A stretch of 64,000 bases of DNA from Bog-756 sp963845485 (GCA_963845485.1 CAWJSI010000003.1:6703-70702), one strand, 5' to 3'; positions 9,449 through 18,952 are shown, counted from the stretch's first letter. The notes: a model not told the origin generated them from the letters alone. A program made the numbers and translations.

Positions 9449-10213
9449 ATGGAATCCCCCGACCTCCCGATCCGGCGACGGCTCATCCCCCGCCCCGAAC
9501 TCCACCGCCCCGGATCACCGGCCCCTTGGGCCGACCTGCCCGTCGGGCGGAGGACGCACATCGGGCTCGACCAGGTGCGTGCCGCCCTCGAGGGGGACGA
9601 GCGGGGACAGCTGGATCAGGCCGGCGAACCGTGGCGGACATTGGCCCTCGACGCCCGGCCCGCCGCCGTGCTCGTCCCTCTGTTCGAAGAGGACGGCGAG
9701 GCCCGGGTCGTCCTCACCGTCCGCTCCGACCAGCTGCGGTCCCACCGGGGTGAGGTGGCCTTTCCCGGGGGGAGGCTGGAGGCCGGCGAGGGGGCCGTCG
9801 AGGCCGCCCTCCGGGAGGCCGCCGAAGAGGTGGCGCTCGACCCTTCGTCGGTGACGGTGATCGGGCAGCTGACGGCCATGCCCACCGTGGCGTCCAACTC
9901 GGTCATGACCCCGGTGGTGGCCACCCTGGCCCAGCGTCCGACCCTCGAAGCCAGTCCCGCCGAGGTCAACCGGATCTTCGACGTGGCCCTGTGCGAACTG
10001 GTGGCCGAGGGCGCCTTCCACGAGGAGTGGTGGTCGGTGCCCGACCGGGCCGGGGTCTCGGGCTTCCCCGGTGCCGAGTTCCCCGTATGGTTCTTCGACG
10101 TGGCCGACGAGACGGTGTGGGGGGCCACGGGCCGGACGCTCATGGAGCTGATGTGCCTGGTCCTGTCGGTGCCCCTGCCGCCCTCACTCCAACCCGAGAC
10201 CCCCGCCGACTGA
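9449..10213 (+). CDS. Nudix hydrolase, CoA pyrophosphatase type
   Basis: 254 residues. The Nudix box GX5EX7REUXEEXGU is present as GRLEAGE...REAAEEVAL, with the final Gly replaced by Ala. Just before it, LTVRSDQLRSHRGEVAFPGG matches the UPF0035/NuCoA motif of CoA diphosphatases, which cleave CoA and acyl-CoA to phosphopantetheine and 3',5'-ADP. The C-terminal part ends with FFDVADETVWGATGRTLMEL, also typical of this subgroup. Substrate choice is inferred from the motif alone. TACTCT lies 10 bases upstream of the ATG. Confidence 0.85.
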   Translation: MESPDLPIRRRLIPRPELHRPGSPAPWADLPVGRRTHIGLDQVRAALEGDERGQLDQAGEPWRTLALDARPAAVLVPLFEEDGEARVVLTVRSDQLRSHRGEVAFPGGRLEAGEGAVEAALREAAEEVALDPSSVTVIGQLTAMPTVASNSVMTPVVATLAQRPTLEASPAEVNRIFDVALCELVAEGAFHEEWWSVPDRAGVSGFPGAEFPVWFFDVADETVWGATGRTLMELMCLVLSVPLPPSLQPETPAD

Positions 10214-10387
10214 CGCGTCCGACCTTCGCTGCTCCCTTCCCCGGCGAACGGCCCGGGCCGCCTCGAGGCGGGGTCCGCTGCCCCGGTCCCAGGCGGTATC
10301 GTGGGGTGCAGTCGGACGGCTCGGTGTCGGAGCAGCCGCCGATCGGAGGTGTGGAGAAACTGCGACCAGGGTCCGGAGGAACAGCAC

Positions 10388-11551
10388 GTGGCTGAGCTAG
10401 AGATTGGCATCTTCAAATCGGGACGGAGGGCCTACGGGTTCGACGACATCGCCATCGTCCCGAGCCGGCGGACCCGAGATCCCGAGGATGTCGATATCAG
10501 TTGGGAGATCGACGCCTACCAGTTCGAGCTGCCCCTCCTGGCCTCGGCCATGGACGGCGTGGTGAGCCCGGCGACGGCCATCGAGATCGGTCGCCTGGGC
10601 GGCCTCGGGGTCCTCAACCTCGAAGGACTGTGGACCCGCTACGAGGATCCGACCTCCCTCTTCGACGAGATCCGCGAGCTGCCGACGGAGAAGGCCACCG
10701 CCCGGATGCAGCAGATGTACGCCGAGCCCGTGCAGCTGGAGCTGGTTACCGAGCGGATCCGGGAGATGAAGGCGGCCGGCATCACGACGGCGGCCTCGGT
10801 CACCCCGCAGAAGACCGCCCAGTTCGCCCCGGCCGTGCTGGCCGCCGAACTGGACCTGTTGGTCATCCAGGGGACGGTGGTCTCGGCCGAGCACGTGTCG
10901 AAGACCGTGGAGCCCCTCAACCTCAAGCGCTTCATCCGTGAGTTCGAGATCCCCGTCATCGTCGGGGGCTGTGCCTCGTACCAGGCCGGGCTGCACCTCA
11001 TGCGCACCGGTGCGGTGGGCGTGCTCGTCGGGGTGGGCCCGGGCAACGCCTGCACCACCCGGGGCGTGCTCGGAATCGGCGTGCCCCAGGCCACGGCCAT
11101 CGCCGACGTGGCCGGCGCCCGCATGCGCCACCTCGACGAGACCGGCGTGTACTGCCACGTGATCGCCGACGGTGGGATGTCCAAGGGCGGTGACATCGCC
11201 AAGGCCGTGGCCTGCGGGGCCGACGCCGTGATGCTCGGATCGCCGTTGTCCTCGGCCGTCGAGGCTCCGGCCCGCGGCTACCACTGGGGCATGGCCACCT
11301 TCCATCCCACCCTGCCCCGAGGGGCCCGGGTCAAGACGACCACCCGGGGCACCCTCCAAGAGATCCTGCTCGGCCCGGCCCACGAGAACGACGGCCGCAT
11401 GAATCTCTTCGGCGCCCTTCGCACCGCCATGGCCACCTGCGGCTACCAGACGGTCAAGGAGTTCCAGAAGGCCGAGGTCATGGTGGCGCCTGCGCTCCAG
11501 ACCGAAGGCAAGGACCTGCAGCGTTCGCAGGGTGTCGGCATGGGCCATTGA
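10388..11551 (+). CDS. guaB3: GuaB3 family IMP dehydrogenase-related protein
   Basis: 387 residues with a TIM-barrel IMPDH fold and no CBS domains. Markers are YGFDDIAIVPSRRTRD, PLLASAMDGVVSP, GVLVGVGPGNACTTRGVLG (the catalytic loop, with a Cys) and ADGGMSKGGDIAKAVACGAD. GuaB3 is an actinobacterial and cyanobacterial paralogue of GuaB that usually sits next to guaA, as here. Its exact reaction (IMP or GMP interconversion) is not settled by sequence. GTG 10388 is preceded by a CGGAGGA Shine-Dalgarno. A TATCGT box at 10297-10302 would give a leader of about 80 bases. The stop overlaps guaA. Confidence 0.9.
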   Translation: MAELEIGIFKSGRRAYGFDDIAIVPSRRTRDPEDVDISWEIDAYQFELPLLASAMDGVVSPATAIEIGRLGGLGVLNLEGLWTRYEDPTSLFDEIRELPTEKATARMQQMYAEPVQLELVTERIREMKAAGITTAASVTPQKTAQFAPAVLAAELDLLVIQGTVVSAEHVSKTVEPLNLKRFIREFEIPVIVGGCASYQAGLHLMRTGAVGVLVGVGPGNACTTRGVLGIGVPQATAIADVAGARMRHLDETGVYCHVIADGGMSKGGDIAKAVACGADAVMLGSPLSSAVEAPARGYHWGMATFHPTLPRGARVKTTTRGTLQEILLGPAHENDGRMNLFGALRTAMATCGYQTVKEFQKAEVMVAPALQTEGKDLQRSQGVGMGH

Positions 11552-13167
11552 GCCCATCGCCCCCCGACGCCGGTGGCCCCGGTGAGGGACCCGTCCTGGT
11601 CGTCGACTTCGGGGCCCAGTACGCCCAGCTGATCGCCCGGCGGGTCCGGGAGGCCCACGTCTACTCCGAGATCGTGCCCCACTCGTCCTCGGCCGCCGAC
11701 CTGGTGGCCCGGCACCCGTCGGGGATCATCCTCTCGGGCGGGCCCAAGTCGGTGAACGAGAGCCCGGCACCCACCATCGACCCGGCCATCTACGAAGCCG
11801 GCATCCCCATTCTCGGGATCTGCTACGGCGCCCAGCTGCTGGTCCAACAGCTCGGTGGCGAGGTGTCCCGGACCGGGCGGGGCGAGTACGGGCGGACGAC
11901 ACTGACCGTCACCGGCTCCTCGCCGCTGTTCGTCGACTGGCCGGGCGGGGCCGAGGTGTGGATGAGTCACGGGGACGCCATCACCACGGTCCCCACCGGG
12001 TTCGTGGCCACGGCCTCCAGCCCCGACGCCCCGGTGGCCGCCCTCCACGACCCGGACCGGGCCATCTACGGGGTGCAGTTCCATCCCGAGGTGGTCCATA
12101 CCGAGCGGGGTCGCGACCTCCTCGAGCGCTTCCTCTACGACATCTGCCACTGCCCGCCGTCGTGGACCCACACGTCGATCATCGAATCCCAGGTCGAGGC
12201 GGTCCGGGCCCAGGTGGGCCAGTCGCCCGTGCTCTGCGCCCTCTCGGGCGGGGTCGACTCGGCGGTGGCGGCCGCCCTGGTGCACAAGGCCATCGGCGAC
12301 CAGTTGACCTGCGTGTACGTGGACACCGGCCTCATGCGGGCCAACGAGAGCGAGCAGGTGGAGGAGACCTTCCGCCGCCAGTTCCACATCGACCTCGTCC
12401 ACGTGAAGGCGGCCGACCGGTTCTTCGAAGCGCTGGCCGGTGTGACCGATCCCGAGACCAAGCGCAAGATCATCGGGGAGCTGTTCATCCGGATCTTCGA
12501 AGAGGTGGCCCGCGACCTCGTCATCGAGGAGTTCGAGCCGGCCGAGGACGGGACACCGGGATCCACCCGATCCGACGAGCCCTCCGGCTATCTCGTCCAG
12601 GGGACGCTCTACCCCGACGTGATCGAGTCGGGGTCGGACTCGGCCGCCACCATCAAGTCCCACCACAACGTGGGCGGCCTGCCCGACGATCTGGCCTTCG
12701 ATCTGGTCGAGCCCCTGCGGCTCCTGTTCAAAGACGAGGTCCGGGCCGTCGGCGAGGAGCTCGGGCTGCCCCACGACATCGTCTGGCGACAGCCCTTCCC
12801 GGGCCCGGGCCTGGCCGTCCGCATCGTGGGCGAGGTCACGCCCGAACGGGCCGACATCCTGCGGGCCGCCGACGCCATCGTGGTCGAGGAGATCCGCCGG
12901 GCCGGCCTCTACCGCGACCTGTGGCAGAGCTTCGCCGTCCTGCCTGCCGTCCGCACCGTCGGGGTGATGGGGGACGGGCGGACCTACGCCTATCCGGTGG
13001 TCATCCGGGCCGTGACCAGTGACGACGCCATGACCGCCGACTGGGCGCGCCTCCCCTACGACCTGTTGGAGCGGCTCTCTTCGCGCATCATCAACGAGGT
13101 CGAGGGCATCAACCGGGTGGCACTGGACATCACGTCCAAGCCTCCCGGCACCATCGAATGGGAATGA
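11548..13167 (+). CDS. guaA: GMP synthase (glutamine-hydrolysing)
   Basis: Converts XMP to GMP. The class I amidotransferase domain comes first, with the Cys nucleophile in ILGICYGAQLL and the His/Glu pair in GVQFHPEVVHTERG. The ATP pyrophosphatase P-loop SGGVDSAVAAAL follows, then the dimerisation domain ending in GTIEWE. Length is 539 residues. About 19 extra residues (near 12530-12590, acidic and Pro/Ser-rich) sit just before QGTLYPDVIES compared with typical GuaA. The start is a TTG at 11548 that overlaps the guaB3 stop; no better start is in frame before the amidotransferase domain. Confidence 0.95.
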   Translation: MSPSPPDAGGPGEGPVLVVDFGAQYAQLIARRVREAHVYSEIVPHSSSAADLVARHPSGIILSGGPKSVNESPAPTIDPAIYEAGIPILGICYGAQLLVQQLGGEVSRTGRGEYGRTTLTVTGSSPLFVDWPGGAEVWMSHGDAITTVPTGFVATASSPDAPVAALHDPDRAIYGVQFHPEVVHTERGRDLLERFLYDICHCPPSWTHTSIIESQVEAVRAQVGQSPVLCALSGGVDSAVAAALVHKAIGDQLTCVYVDTGLMRANESEQVEETFRRQFHIDLVHVKAADRFFEALAGVTDPETKRKIIGELFIRIFEEVARDLVIEEFEPAEDGTPGSTRSDEPSGYLVQGTLYPDVIESGSDSAATIKSHHNVGGLPDDLAFDLVEPLRLLFKDEVRAVGEELGLPHDIVWRQPFPGPGLAVRIVGEVTPERADILRAADAIVVEEIRRAGLYRDLWQSFAVLPAVRTVGVMGDGRTYAYPVVIRAVTSDDAMTADWARLPYDLLERLSSRIINEVEGINRVALDITSKPPGTIEWE

Positions 13168-15701
13168 CCGCGCTGGGCGGGGGCCCCGACTCGCTCCCGG
13201 GAATGGACGGCGATCCGGGACCCTCCGATCCGGAGGGGGCCGCTCCCCACAACCGGTGGGCCGAGCCCGAGCATCCGTCCTCGGATCCGGGGCCCACGGC
13301 CCCAACCGAGATCGTCCCTCCCTCCCGGGGGAACCCGGTCCGGGCCGAGGCGCTCCTCGAAGGGTTGACCGGACCCCAGCGCGAGTCGGTCGTCCACCGG
13401 GGCAGCCCGCTGCTCATCGTGGCCGGGGCCGGGTCGGGCAAGACCCGGGTGCTGACCCGGCGGATCGCCCATCTCATCGCCACCGGTGACGCCAAGCCGT
13501 GGCAGATCCTCGCCATCACCTTCACCAACAAGGCCGCCGACGAGATGCGCAAGCGGGTGGTCGACCTCATCGGTCCCCGGGGTGAGCGGATGTGGGTGTC
13601 GACGTTCCACTCCGCCTGCGTGCGGATCCTCCGGGCCCACGGTGACCGGCTCGGCTACAAGGGATCGTTCACCATCTACGACGACGCCGACTCGCGTCGC
13701 CTGGTGGAGATCGTGGCCCGGGAGCTCGACATCGACACGAAGAAGATGTCGCCGCGCTCCATCCTCGGCCAGATCAGCCAGGCCAAGTCCTCCCAGCAGG
13801 GACCCGAGGAGTACCGGGCGGCGGCGGTGACCATCTTCGACCGGCGGATCGCCGACGTCTTCGACCTCTACCAGCAGCGGATGGTGGCGGCCAACGCCAT
13901 GGACTTCGACGACCTGCTCCTCAACGTGGTCCGTCTCTTCCGGCTGCACCCCGACGTGCTCGAGCACTACCGGGGTCGCTTCACCCACATCCTGATCGAC
14001 GAGTACCAGGACACCAACGCCGTCCAGAACGCCCTGGCCGTCCTGTTGGCCGGTGGGCACCGCAACATCGTGGTGGTGGGGGACAGCGACCAGTCGGTCT
14101 ACCGCTTCCGGGGGGCGGACATCTCCAACATCCTCGACTTCGAGCAGGCCTTCCCCGACGCCACCGCCATCACCCTCGACCAGAACTTCCGCTCCACCCA
14201 GACCATCCTCGACGCCGCCAACGCGGTGATCACCAACAACGTGTCCCGGAAGCCCAAGTCCCTCTGGACCGACGGGGGCCCGGGCGGGATGATCGTCCGC
14301 TACCGGGCCGAGGACGAGCACGACGAGGCCGAGTGGGTGGCCCACGAGATCGTGCGGCTGCGGAGCGAGCAGGGCCTCCGGTGGGGGGACGTGGCCGTCT
14401 TCTACCGGACCAACGCCCAGTCCGCCGCCCTGGAGGGGGCCATCGTCCACGCCGAGGTGCCCTACAAGGTGGTGGGGGGCACCAAGTTCTACGACCGGCG
14501 CGAGATCAAAGACGTCATGGCCTATCTGAAGGTGCTGGTCAACCCGGACGACGAGATCAGCTGGCGTCGGATCGTCAACGTCCCCAAGCGCGGCGTGGGC
14601 GACACCTCGGTGGCCAAGCTGTCGGGATGGGCCGGCTCACGGGGCCGGTCCTTCGGCGACGCTGTGGCCCACGCCGCCGAGGTGGGCATCGGGGGCAAGG
14701 CGGCCCGGTCCCTGGTCGACCTGGCCGCGTTGTTGGAGCGCCTGCGCGAAAAGATGGCCCTACCCCCGCTGGTCGACGAGAACGGTGACGCCCTCCCCCC
14801 GCGTGAGCCCGACGTCATCGACAGCCCCGTCCCGGTGGCCGGGGAGGAGGCGGACGACCAGGAGACCCTCACACCGGGGGCCCTCGTCACCGCCGTAGTG
14901 GAGGACAGCGGCTACCGCAGCGAACTCCTCTCCGAGGGCACCATCGAGGCGTTGGGCCGGGTCGAGAACGTCGACACCCTGGTGGGCATGGCCGCCGAGT
15001 ACCGCACGCTGGCCGAGTTCTTGGAGGCCGCCTCGCTGGTGGCCGACTCCGACGAACTCGGCGGGGACGGCACCAAGGTCTCCCTCATGACGCTGCACAT
15101 CGCCAAGGGTCTCGAGTTCCCCGCCGTCTTCTTGGTGGGGATGGAAGACGGCGTCTTCCCCCACATGCGCTCCCTCGGGGATCCGGTCGAGCTCGAAGAG
15201 GAGCGGCGGCTCTGCTACGTGGGCATCACCCGGGCCGAGCGCCACCTCTACGTCTCCCACGCCTGGAGCCGCATGCTCTACGGACGGGGGAGCAGCAACA
15301 TCCCCAGCCGCTTCCTCAACGAAATCCCCGACGAGCTGGTCCGCGACGTGGGGGGCGACGCCGCCAGCCGTAACAGCTGGGGGTCCGGACGGGTCGGCGG
15401 CGACCGGTTCGGTGACCGCGCTCCTCGCGACGAGGGGGGCACGCCGGGCCGGAGCGTCTTCGGCCGGGGGGTGGCCGATGCCGAGTTCGACGCCACCGGC
15501 CGTCGGCGCCGGGAGCCGGTGTCGAGCGGTGCCGAGCTGCTCGGCCTCGAGCCCGGGGACGTCGTCGTCCACGGCAAGTGGGGCGAGGGCACGGTCGTCG
15601 AGGCGTCGGGGACCGGTGAGGACGCCGAGGCCACGGTGGTGTTCGGGTCGGTGGGGCGCAAGAAGCTGCTGCTCCGGATGGCGCCCGTGAAGCGGGCCTA
15701 G
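13164..15701 (+). CDS. pcrA: ATP-dependent DNA helicase PcrA/UvrD
   Basis: Superfamily 1A 3'-5' helicase for repair and replication restart. Motifs in order: GAGSGKTRVLTRR (Walker A), ITFTNKAADEM (Ia), ILIDEYQDTNAVQN (II), VVGDSDQSVYRFRGAD (III), LDQNFRST (IV), LMTLHIAKGLEFP (V) and YVGITRAERHLYV (VI). The last 50 residues (GDVVVHGKWGEGTVVEASG onward) form the Tudor-like RNA-polymerase-binding tail of PcrA. The first 60 residues are Pro/Gly-rich and unconserved. ATG 13164 overlaps the guaA stop (ATGA); ATG 13158 is two codons further upstream. Confidence 0.95.
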   Translation: MTALGGGPDSLPGMDGDPGPSDPEGAAPHNRWAEPEHPSSDPGPTAPTEIVPPSRGNPVRAEALLEGLTGPQRESVVHRGSPLLIVAGAGSGKTRVLTRRIAHLIATGDAKPWQILAITFTNKAADEMRKRVVDLIGPRGERMWVSTFHSACVRILRAHGDRLGYKGSFTIYDDADSRRLVEIVARELDIDTKKMSPRSILGQISQAKSSQQGPEEYRAAAVTIFDRRIADVFDLYQQRMVAANAMDFDDLLLNVVRLFRLHPDVLEHYRGRFTHILIDEYQDTNAVQNALAVLLAGGHRNIVVVGDSDQSVYRFRGADISNILDFEQAFPDATAITLDQNFRSTQTILDAANAVITNNVSRKPKSLWTDGGPGGMIVRYRAEDEHDEAEWVAHEIVRLRSEQGLRWGDVAVFYRTNAQSAALEGAIVHAEVPYKVVGGTKFYDRREIKDVMAYLKVLVNPDDEISWRRIVNVPKRGVGDTSVAKLSGWAGSRGRSFGDAVAHAAEVGIGGKAARSLVDLAALLERLREKMALPPLVDENGDALPPREPDVIDSPVPVAGEEADDQETLTPGALVTAVVEDSGYRSELLSEGTIEALGRVENVDTLVGMAAEYRTLAEFLEAASLVADSDELGGDGTKVSLMTLHIAKGLEFPAVFLVGMEDGVFPHMRSLGDPVELEEERRLCYVGITRAERHLYVSHAWSRMLYGRGSSNIPSRFLNEIPDELVRDVGGDAASRNSWGSGRVGGDRFGDRAPRDEGGTPGRSVFGRGVADAEFDATGRRRREPVSSGAELLGLEPGDVVVHGKWGEGTVVEASGTGEDAEATVVFGSVGRKKLLLRMAPVKRA

Positions 15702-15713
15702 GAGGGTCGGGCC

Positions 15714-16517
15714 ATGGTCGGAAAGCTGACGAAGCACCGCTACGAGGAGGAGCTGCTGCGGCTCCAGGGTGACCTGGCCGCCATGACCGGGTGGATCCAG
15801 CGCAGCGGGGCCCGGGTGGTAGTGGTCTTCGAGGGCCGTGACGCCGCCGGCAAGGGCGGGGTGATCAAGCGGATCAGCCAGTACCTGAGCCCGAGGGTCT
15901 GTCGGATCGTGGCCCTCCCCACCCCGACCGAGCGTGAGAAGGGCGAGTGGTACTTCCAGCGGTACGTGGCCGAGCTCCCCTCGGCCGGTGAGATCACCCT
16001 GTTCGACCGGAGTTGGTACAACCGGGCCGGGGTCGAGCGGGTCATGGGCTTTTGCACCGACGAGCAGTACCAGCGCTTCCTGCGCCAGTGCCCGGTCTTC
16101 GAGCACCAGCTGATCGAGGACGGGATCATTGTGTTGAAGTACTGGTTCTCGGTCAGCGACGAGGAGCAGGAGCGCCGGTTCCAGAGCCGGGTGGACGACC
16201 CACTCCGGCGCTGGAAGCTGAGCCCCATGGACCTCGAAGCCCGACAGCGCTGGGTCGATTACTCACGGGCAAAGGACACCATGTTCCTCCACACCGACAC
16301 GGCCGAGTCGCCCTGGTACGTGGTGGAGGCCGACGACAAGCGTCGGGCCCGGCTCAACTGCATCGCCCATCTGTTGAGCCAGGTTCCCTACCAGCCCATC
16401 GAGTCGGTCAAGCCTCGCCTGCCCAAGCGGGTGAAGGACGAGAACTACGAGCGGCCACCCCGGGACCTCGCCACCTACGTCCCGGACTACGTGGCCACCA
16501 TGCCCGACCACTCGTAA
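15714..16517 (+). CDS. ppk2: Polyphosphate kinase 2 family protein
   Basis: 267 residues, one PPK2 domain. The Walker A motif is FEGRDAAGKGGVIKR. The following segments FDRSWYNRAGVERVMGF and VDDPLRRWKLSPMDLEARQRW are typical of class I PPK2, which phosphorylates nucleoside diphosphates with polyphosphate. Class assignment rests on the single-domain length and these motifs and was not tested by phylogeny. It lies 12 bases after pcrA and ends 15 bases from the convergent dprE2. Confidence 0.92.
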   Translation: MVGKLTKHRYEEELLRLQGDLAAMTGWIQRSGARVVVVFEGRDAAGKGGVIKRISQYLSPRVCRIVALPTPTEREKGEWYFQRYVAELPSAGEITLFDRSWYNRAGVERVMGFCTDEQYQRFLRQCPVFEHQLIEDGIIVLKYWFSVSDEEQERRFQSRVDDPLRRWKLSPMDLEARQRWVDYSRAKDTMFLHTDTAESPWYVVEADDKRRARLNCIAHLLSQVPYQPIESVKPRLPKRVKDENYERPPRDLATYVPDYVATMPDHS

Positions 16518-16532
16518 CCCGAACGGAGACCC

Positions 16533-17294
16533 TCAGCCGGGCATCCGACGCCACACCATCCGGGGAAGGTGGCGCATCACGGCGAACACCCACCGGAGGA
16601 TGGGTGGGGCGTAGACGACCGAGGCACCTGAACCGATGCCGGCTACCACGGCATCGGCCACCGCCTCGGGCGTGGTCGAGAAGGGGGCCGGTGTCATCCC
16701 CTCGGTCATCCGGCCCACCACGAATCCCGGACGCACGATCATCACGTCCACGCCACTGCCGACGAGGGAGTCCCCGAGCCCTTGGGCGAAGGCATCGAGT
16801 CCGGACTTGGACGAGCCGTAGATGAAGTTGGCGCTCCGGGCCCGCTCGCCGGCCACCGAGGACAGCACCACGATGCGTCCGTGACCCTGATGGCGGAGCC
16901 GGTTGGACACGGCCAGGATGGCCGAGGCCAGTCCGGAGAAGTTGGTGGTGAGGACGGTGGCGGCCGCCACCGGGTCCAGTTCGTCGGTGGCCTGGTCCCC
17001 GAGCAGCCCGGCGGCCACGAGGACGAGGTCGATGTCGCCGAAACGGGTGAAGACGTCGTCGGCGAAGGCGGCGTGGTGGGCGGGGTCGGTGGCGTCGAAG
17101 GCGACGGACTCGGCGACGTCGGCCCCGGCCGCCTTGGCCCGGACGACCGCCTCGGTGAGGCGGCTTCCCTCCCGGCCCGCCAGGACCACGGTCCTACAGC
17201 GGGTGGGTACCAGCCTGTCCACGATGGCCTGGGCGATCTCCGAGGATCCTCCAAGGACCAGCACCGATTGGGGCCGCCCGATGGCGTCGATCAT
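16533..17294 (-). CDS. dprE2: Decaprenylphospho-beta-D-erythro-pentofuranosid-2-ulose 2-reductase
   Basis: Short-chain dehydrogenase of 253 residues. The NAD(P) motif near the N-terminus is SVLVLGGSSEIAQAIVDRL, with the SSEIA form typical of DprE2. The catalytic Ser is in VVLSSVAGERA and the Tyr/Lys pair in FIYGSSKSGLDAF. DprE2 reduces the 2-keto intermediate made by DprE1, giving decaprenyl-phosphoryl-arabinose. ATG 17294 overlaps the dprE1 stop (ATGA). As the third gene of a ubiA-dprE1-dprE2 unit, the pathway assignment is strong. Confidence 0.9.
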   Translation of the reverse strand: MIDAIGRPQSVLVLGGSSEIAQAIVDRLVPTRCRTVVLAGREGSRLTEAVVRAKAAGADVAESVAFDATDPAHHAAFADDVFTRFGDIDLVLVAAGLLGDQATDELDPVAAATVLTTNFSGLASAILAVSNRLRHQGHGRIVVLSSVAGERARSANFIYGSSKSGLDAFAQGLGDSLVGSGVDVMIVRPGFVVGRMTEGMTPAPFSTTPEAVADAVVAGIGSGASVVYAPPILRWVFAVMRHLPRMVWRRMPG

Positions 17295-18952
17295 GAGTTT
17301 GTCCGTTCTGATCTTGTGTCTGATGGGGTGGTGGTCGCCGCGGCCTTCGTGGGCGCGGCCTTCGTGGCCGCGGCCTTCGTGGCCGGCGAGCGCGTGGTGG
17401 CCGCCTTCGTGGCGGTGGTTGCCTTTGTCGCGGCGGCTTTCTTCGCCGTGGCCTTCTTGGCCACTTGCTTGGTCGTCCGCTTCGCGGTTGGGGCTTTCGT
17501 GGCCCGGGTCCGCGTGCTGGGCGCTGCCTTGGTGGGGCGCGTCGTATTCGGCGAGGGGGTATCCGAACACAGCCCGAGTCGGCGTCCGAGATCGGAGCGG
17601 AGGACACCCGTCGGATCGACCCGATCCCGGACCGCCTGCCATTCGCCGGCCCGTGGGTACATGGCCCGGAACGCCTCGGGTGAGACCCGCGAGTCCTTCG
17701 CCAGGTAGACGCGTCCACCGGCGGTGAGCACCTGCTCGTCGAGGTCGTCGAGCAGATGGTCCAGCTCGGGATGACCCACGGGAAGGTCGAGGGCCAGGGT
17801 CCATCCGGGCATCGGGAAGGACAGCGGCCCTGGGTCACCGGGACCGAACCGCTTGAGCACGGCCAGGAAGCTGGCCAGTTTCAGCTCGGTCAACCGCTCG
17901 ATGACGGTGCGGACCGTCTCGCCGTGGCGGTCGGGCACGACGAACTGGTACTGGAGGAACCCCTTCTTCCCGTAGAGGCGGTTCCAGTCACCCACGCCGT
18001 CGAGGGGATGGAAGAAGCCGGTCATGTGGTGGGGTTTGGCCACCTGATGGAGGGGGGCCTTGCGGAACCAGAACTCGTTGAAGGCGCCGACGGTCACGGG
18101 GTTGAGGAGCCCGCTCGGCGGGGTCAGCGGGACGCGGGCGAGGGTCCTCGGCACGAACTGGCGCGCCCGGTCGGGTGAGCGCCGAAGCCGGTCGGGCAGA
18201 TCCTCCAATCGGGCGTGGTCGCCCCTCGTGAGGACCGAGCGTCCGAGCCGGCTCCCGGTGGACTGGCAGTCGATCCAAGCCACCGAGTACCGGTAGGCAT
18301 CGTCGCCGGTGAGCATCTTGTCCATGACGGTGTCGAGGTCGGCGGCCCGCTCGGTGTCCACCAGCATGTAGCTGGTCTCGACGGGGATCATCTGGAGGGT
18401 GGCCGAGGTGATCACCCCGGTGAGGCCCATGCCCCCGGCCGTGGCCCAGAACAGCTCGGGGTCCGACGATGCCGACACGACTGCGGTGCCGGTCGGGCTG
18501 ACGAGGGTCATCTCGATCACGTGCGAGCAGAAGCTCCCGTCCACGTGGTGGTTCTTCCCGTGGATGTCGGCGGCGATGGCCCCTCCGACCGTCACCAGCC
18601 GGGTTCCCGGGGTCACAGGCACGAACCAGCCGAGTGGGACGAAGCGCTCCATCAGGGTCTGCAGGCTGACACCAGCGCCCACGGTCACCGTGCCCGACTC
18701 GAGGTCGACATGGTGGAGGGCGTCGAGCCACGTGGCGTCGAGGACCGCACCCCCGGCGTTCTGGGCGGCGTCGCCGTAGCTGCGTCCGAGGCCGCGGGCG
18801 ATGATGCCCCGCTTGTCCGTTCCCGGCGCCACGGCGTCGGCCATGGCCTGGTCCACGATGTCAGGATGGACGGCGTGGACCACCTTCGAGGAGGTGGGGG
18901 CGGTTCTGCCCCATCCGGTGAGGAGGGAGCGCCGCCCCCGGGGACCGCTCAC
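17291..18952 (-). CDS. dprE1: Decaprenylphosphoryl-beta-D-ribose oxidase with a Lys/Ala/Thr-rich tail
   Basis: FAD-dependent oxidase of the VAO family that oxidises decaprenyl-phosphoryl-ribose at C2. The core of 461 residues matches mycobacterial DprE1: LTGWGRTAPTS at the start, GLGRSYGDAAQN, DIHGKNHHVDGSF in the FAD domain, FYHPLD-like FFHPLDGVGDWNRLYG, and the catalytic-lysine segment YLAKDSR. The residue matching Mycobacterium Cys387 is Ala (GWTLALDLP). After GRRLGL the protein carries a further 92 residues with 13 lysines in TKAA/AKKA-type repeats, like a histone H1 tail. GTG 18952 overlaps the ubiA stop. Confidence 0.92.
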   Translation of the reverse strand: MSGPRGRRSLLTGWGRTAPTSSKVVHAVHPDIVDQAMADAVAPGTDKRGIIARGLGRSYGDAAQNAGGAVLDATWLDALHHVDLESGTVTVGAGVSLQTLMERFVPLGWFVPVTPGTRLVTVGGAIAADIHGKNHHVDGSFCSHVIEMTLVSPTGTAVVSASSDPELFWATAGGMGLTGVITSATLQMIPVETSYMLVDTERAADLDTVMDKMLTGDDAYRYSVAWIDCQSTGSRLGRSVLTRGDHARLEDLPDRLRRSPDRARQFVPRTLARVPLTPPSGLLNPVTVGAFNEFWFRKAPLHQVAKPHHMTGFFHPLDGVGDWNRLYGKKGFLQYQFVVPDRHGETVRTVIERLTELKLASFLAVLKRFGPGDPGPLSFPMPGWTLALDLPVGHPELDHLLDDLDEQVLTAGGRVYLAKDSRVSPEAFRAMYPRAGEWQAVRDRVDPTGVLRSDLGRRLGLCSDTPSPNTTRPTKAAPSTRTRATKAPTAKRTTKQVAKKATAKKAAATKATTATKAATTRSPATKAAATKAAPTKAAATTTPSDTRSERTNS

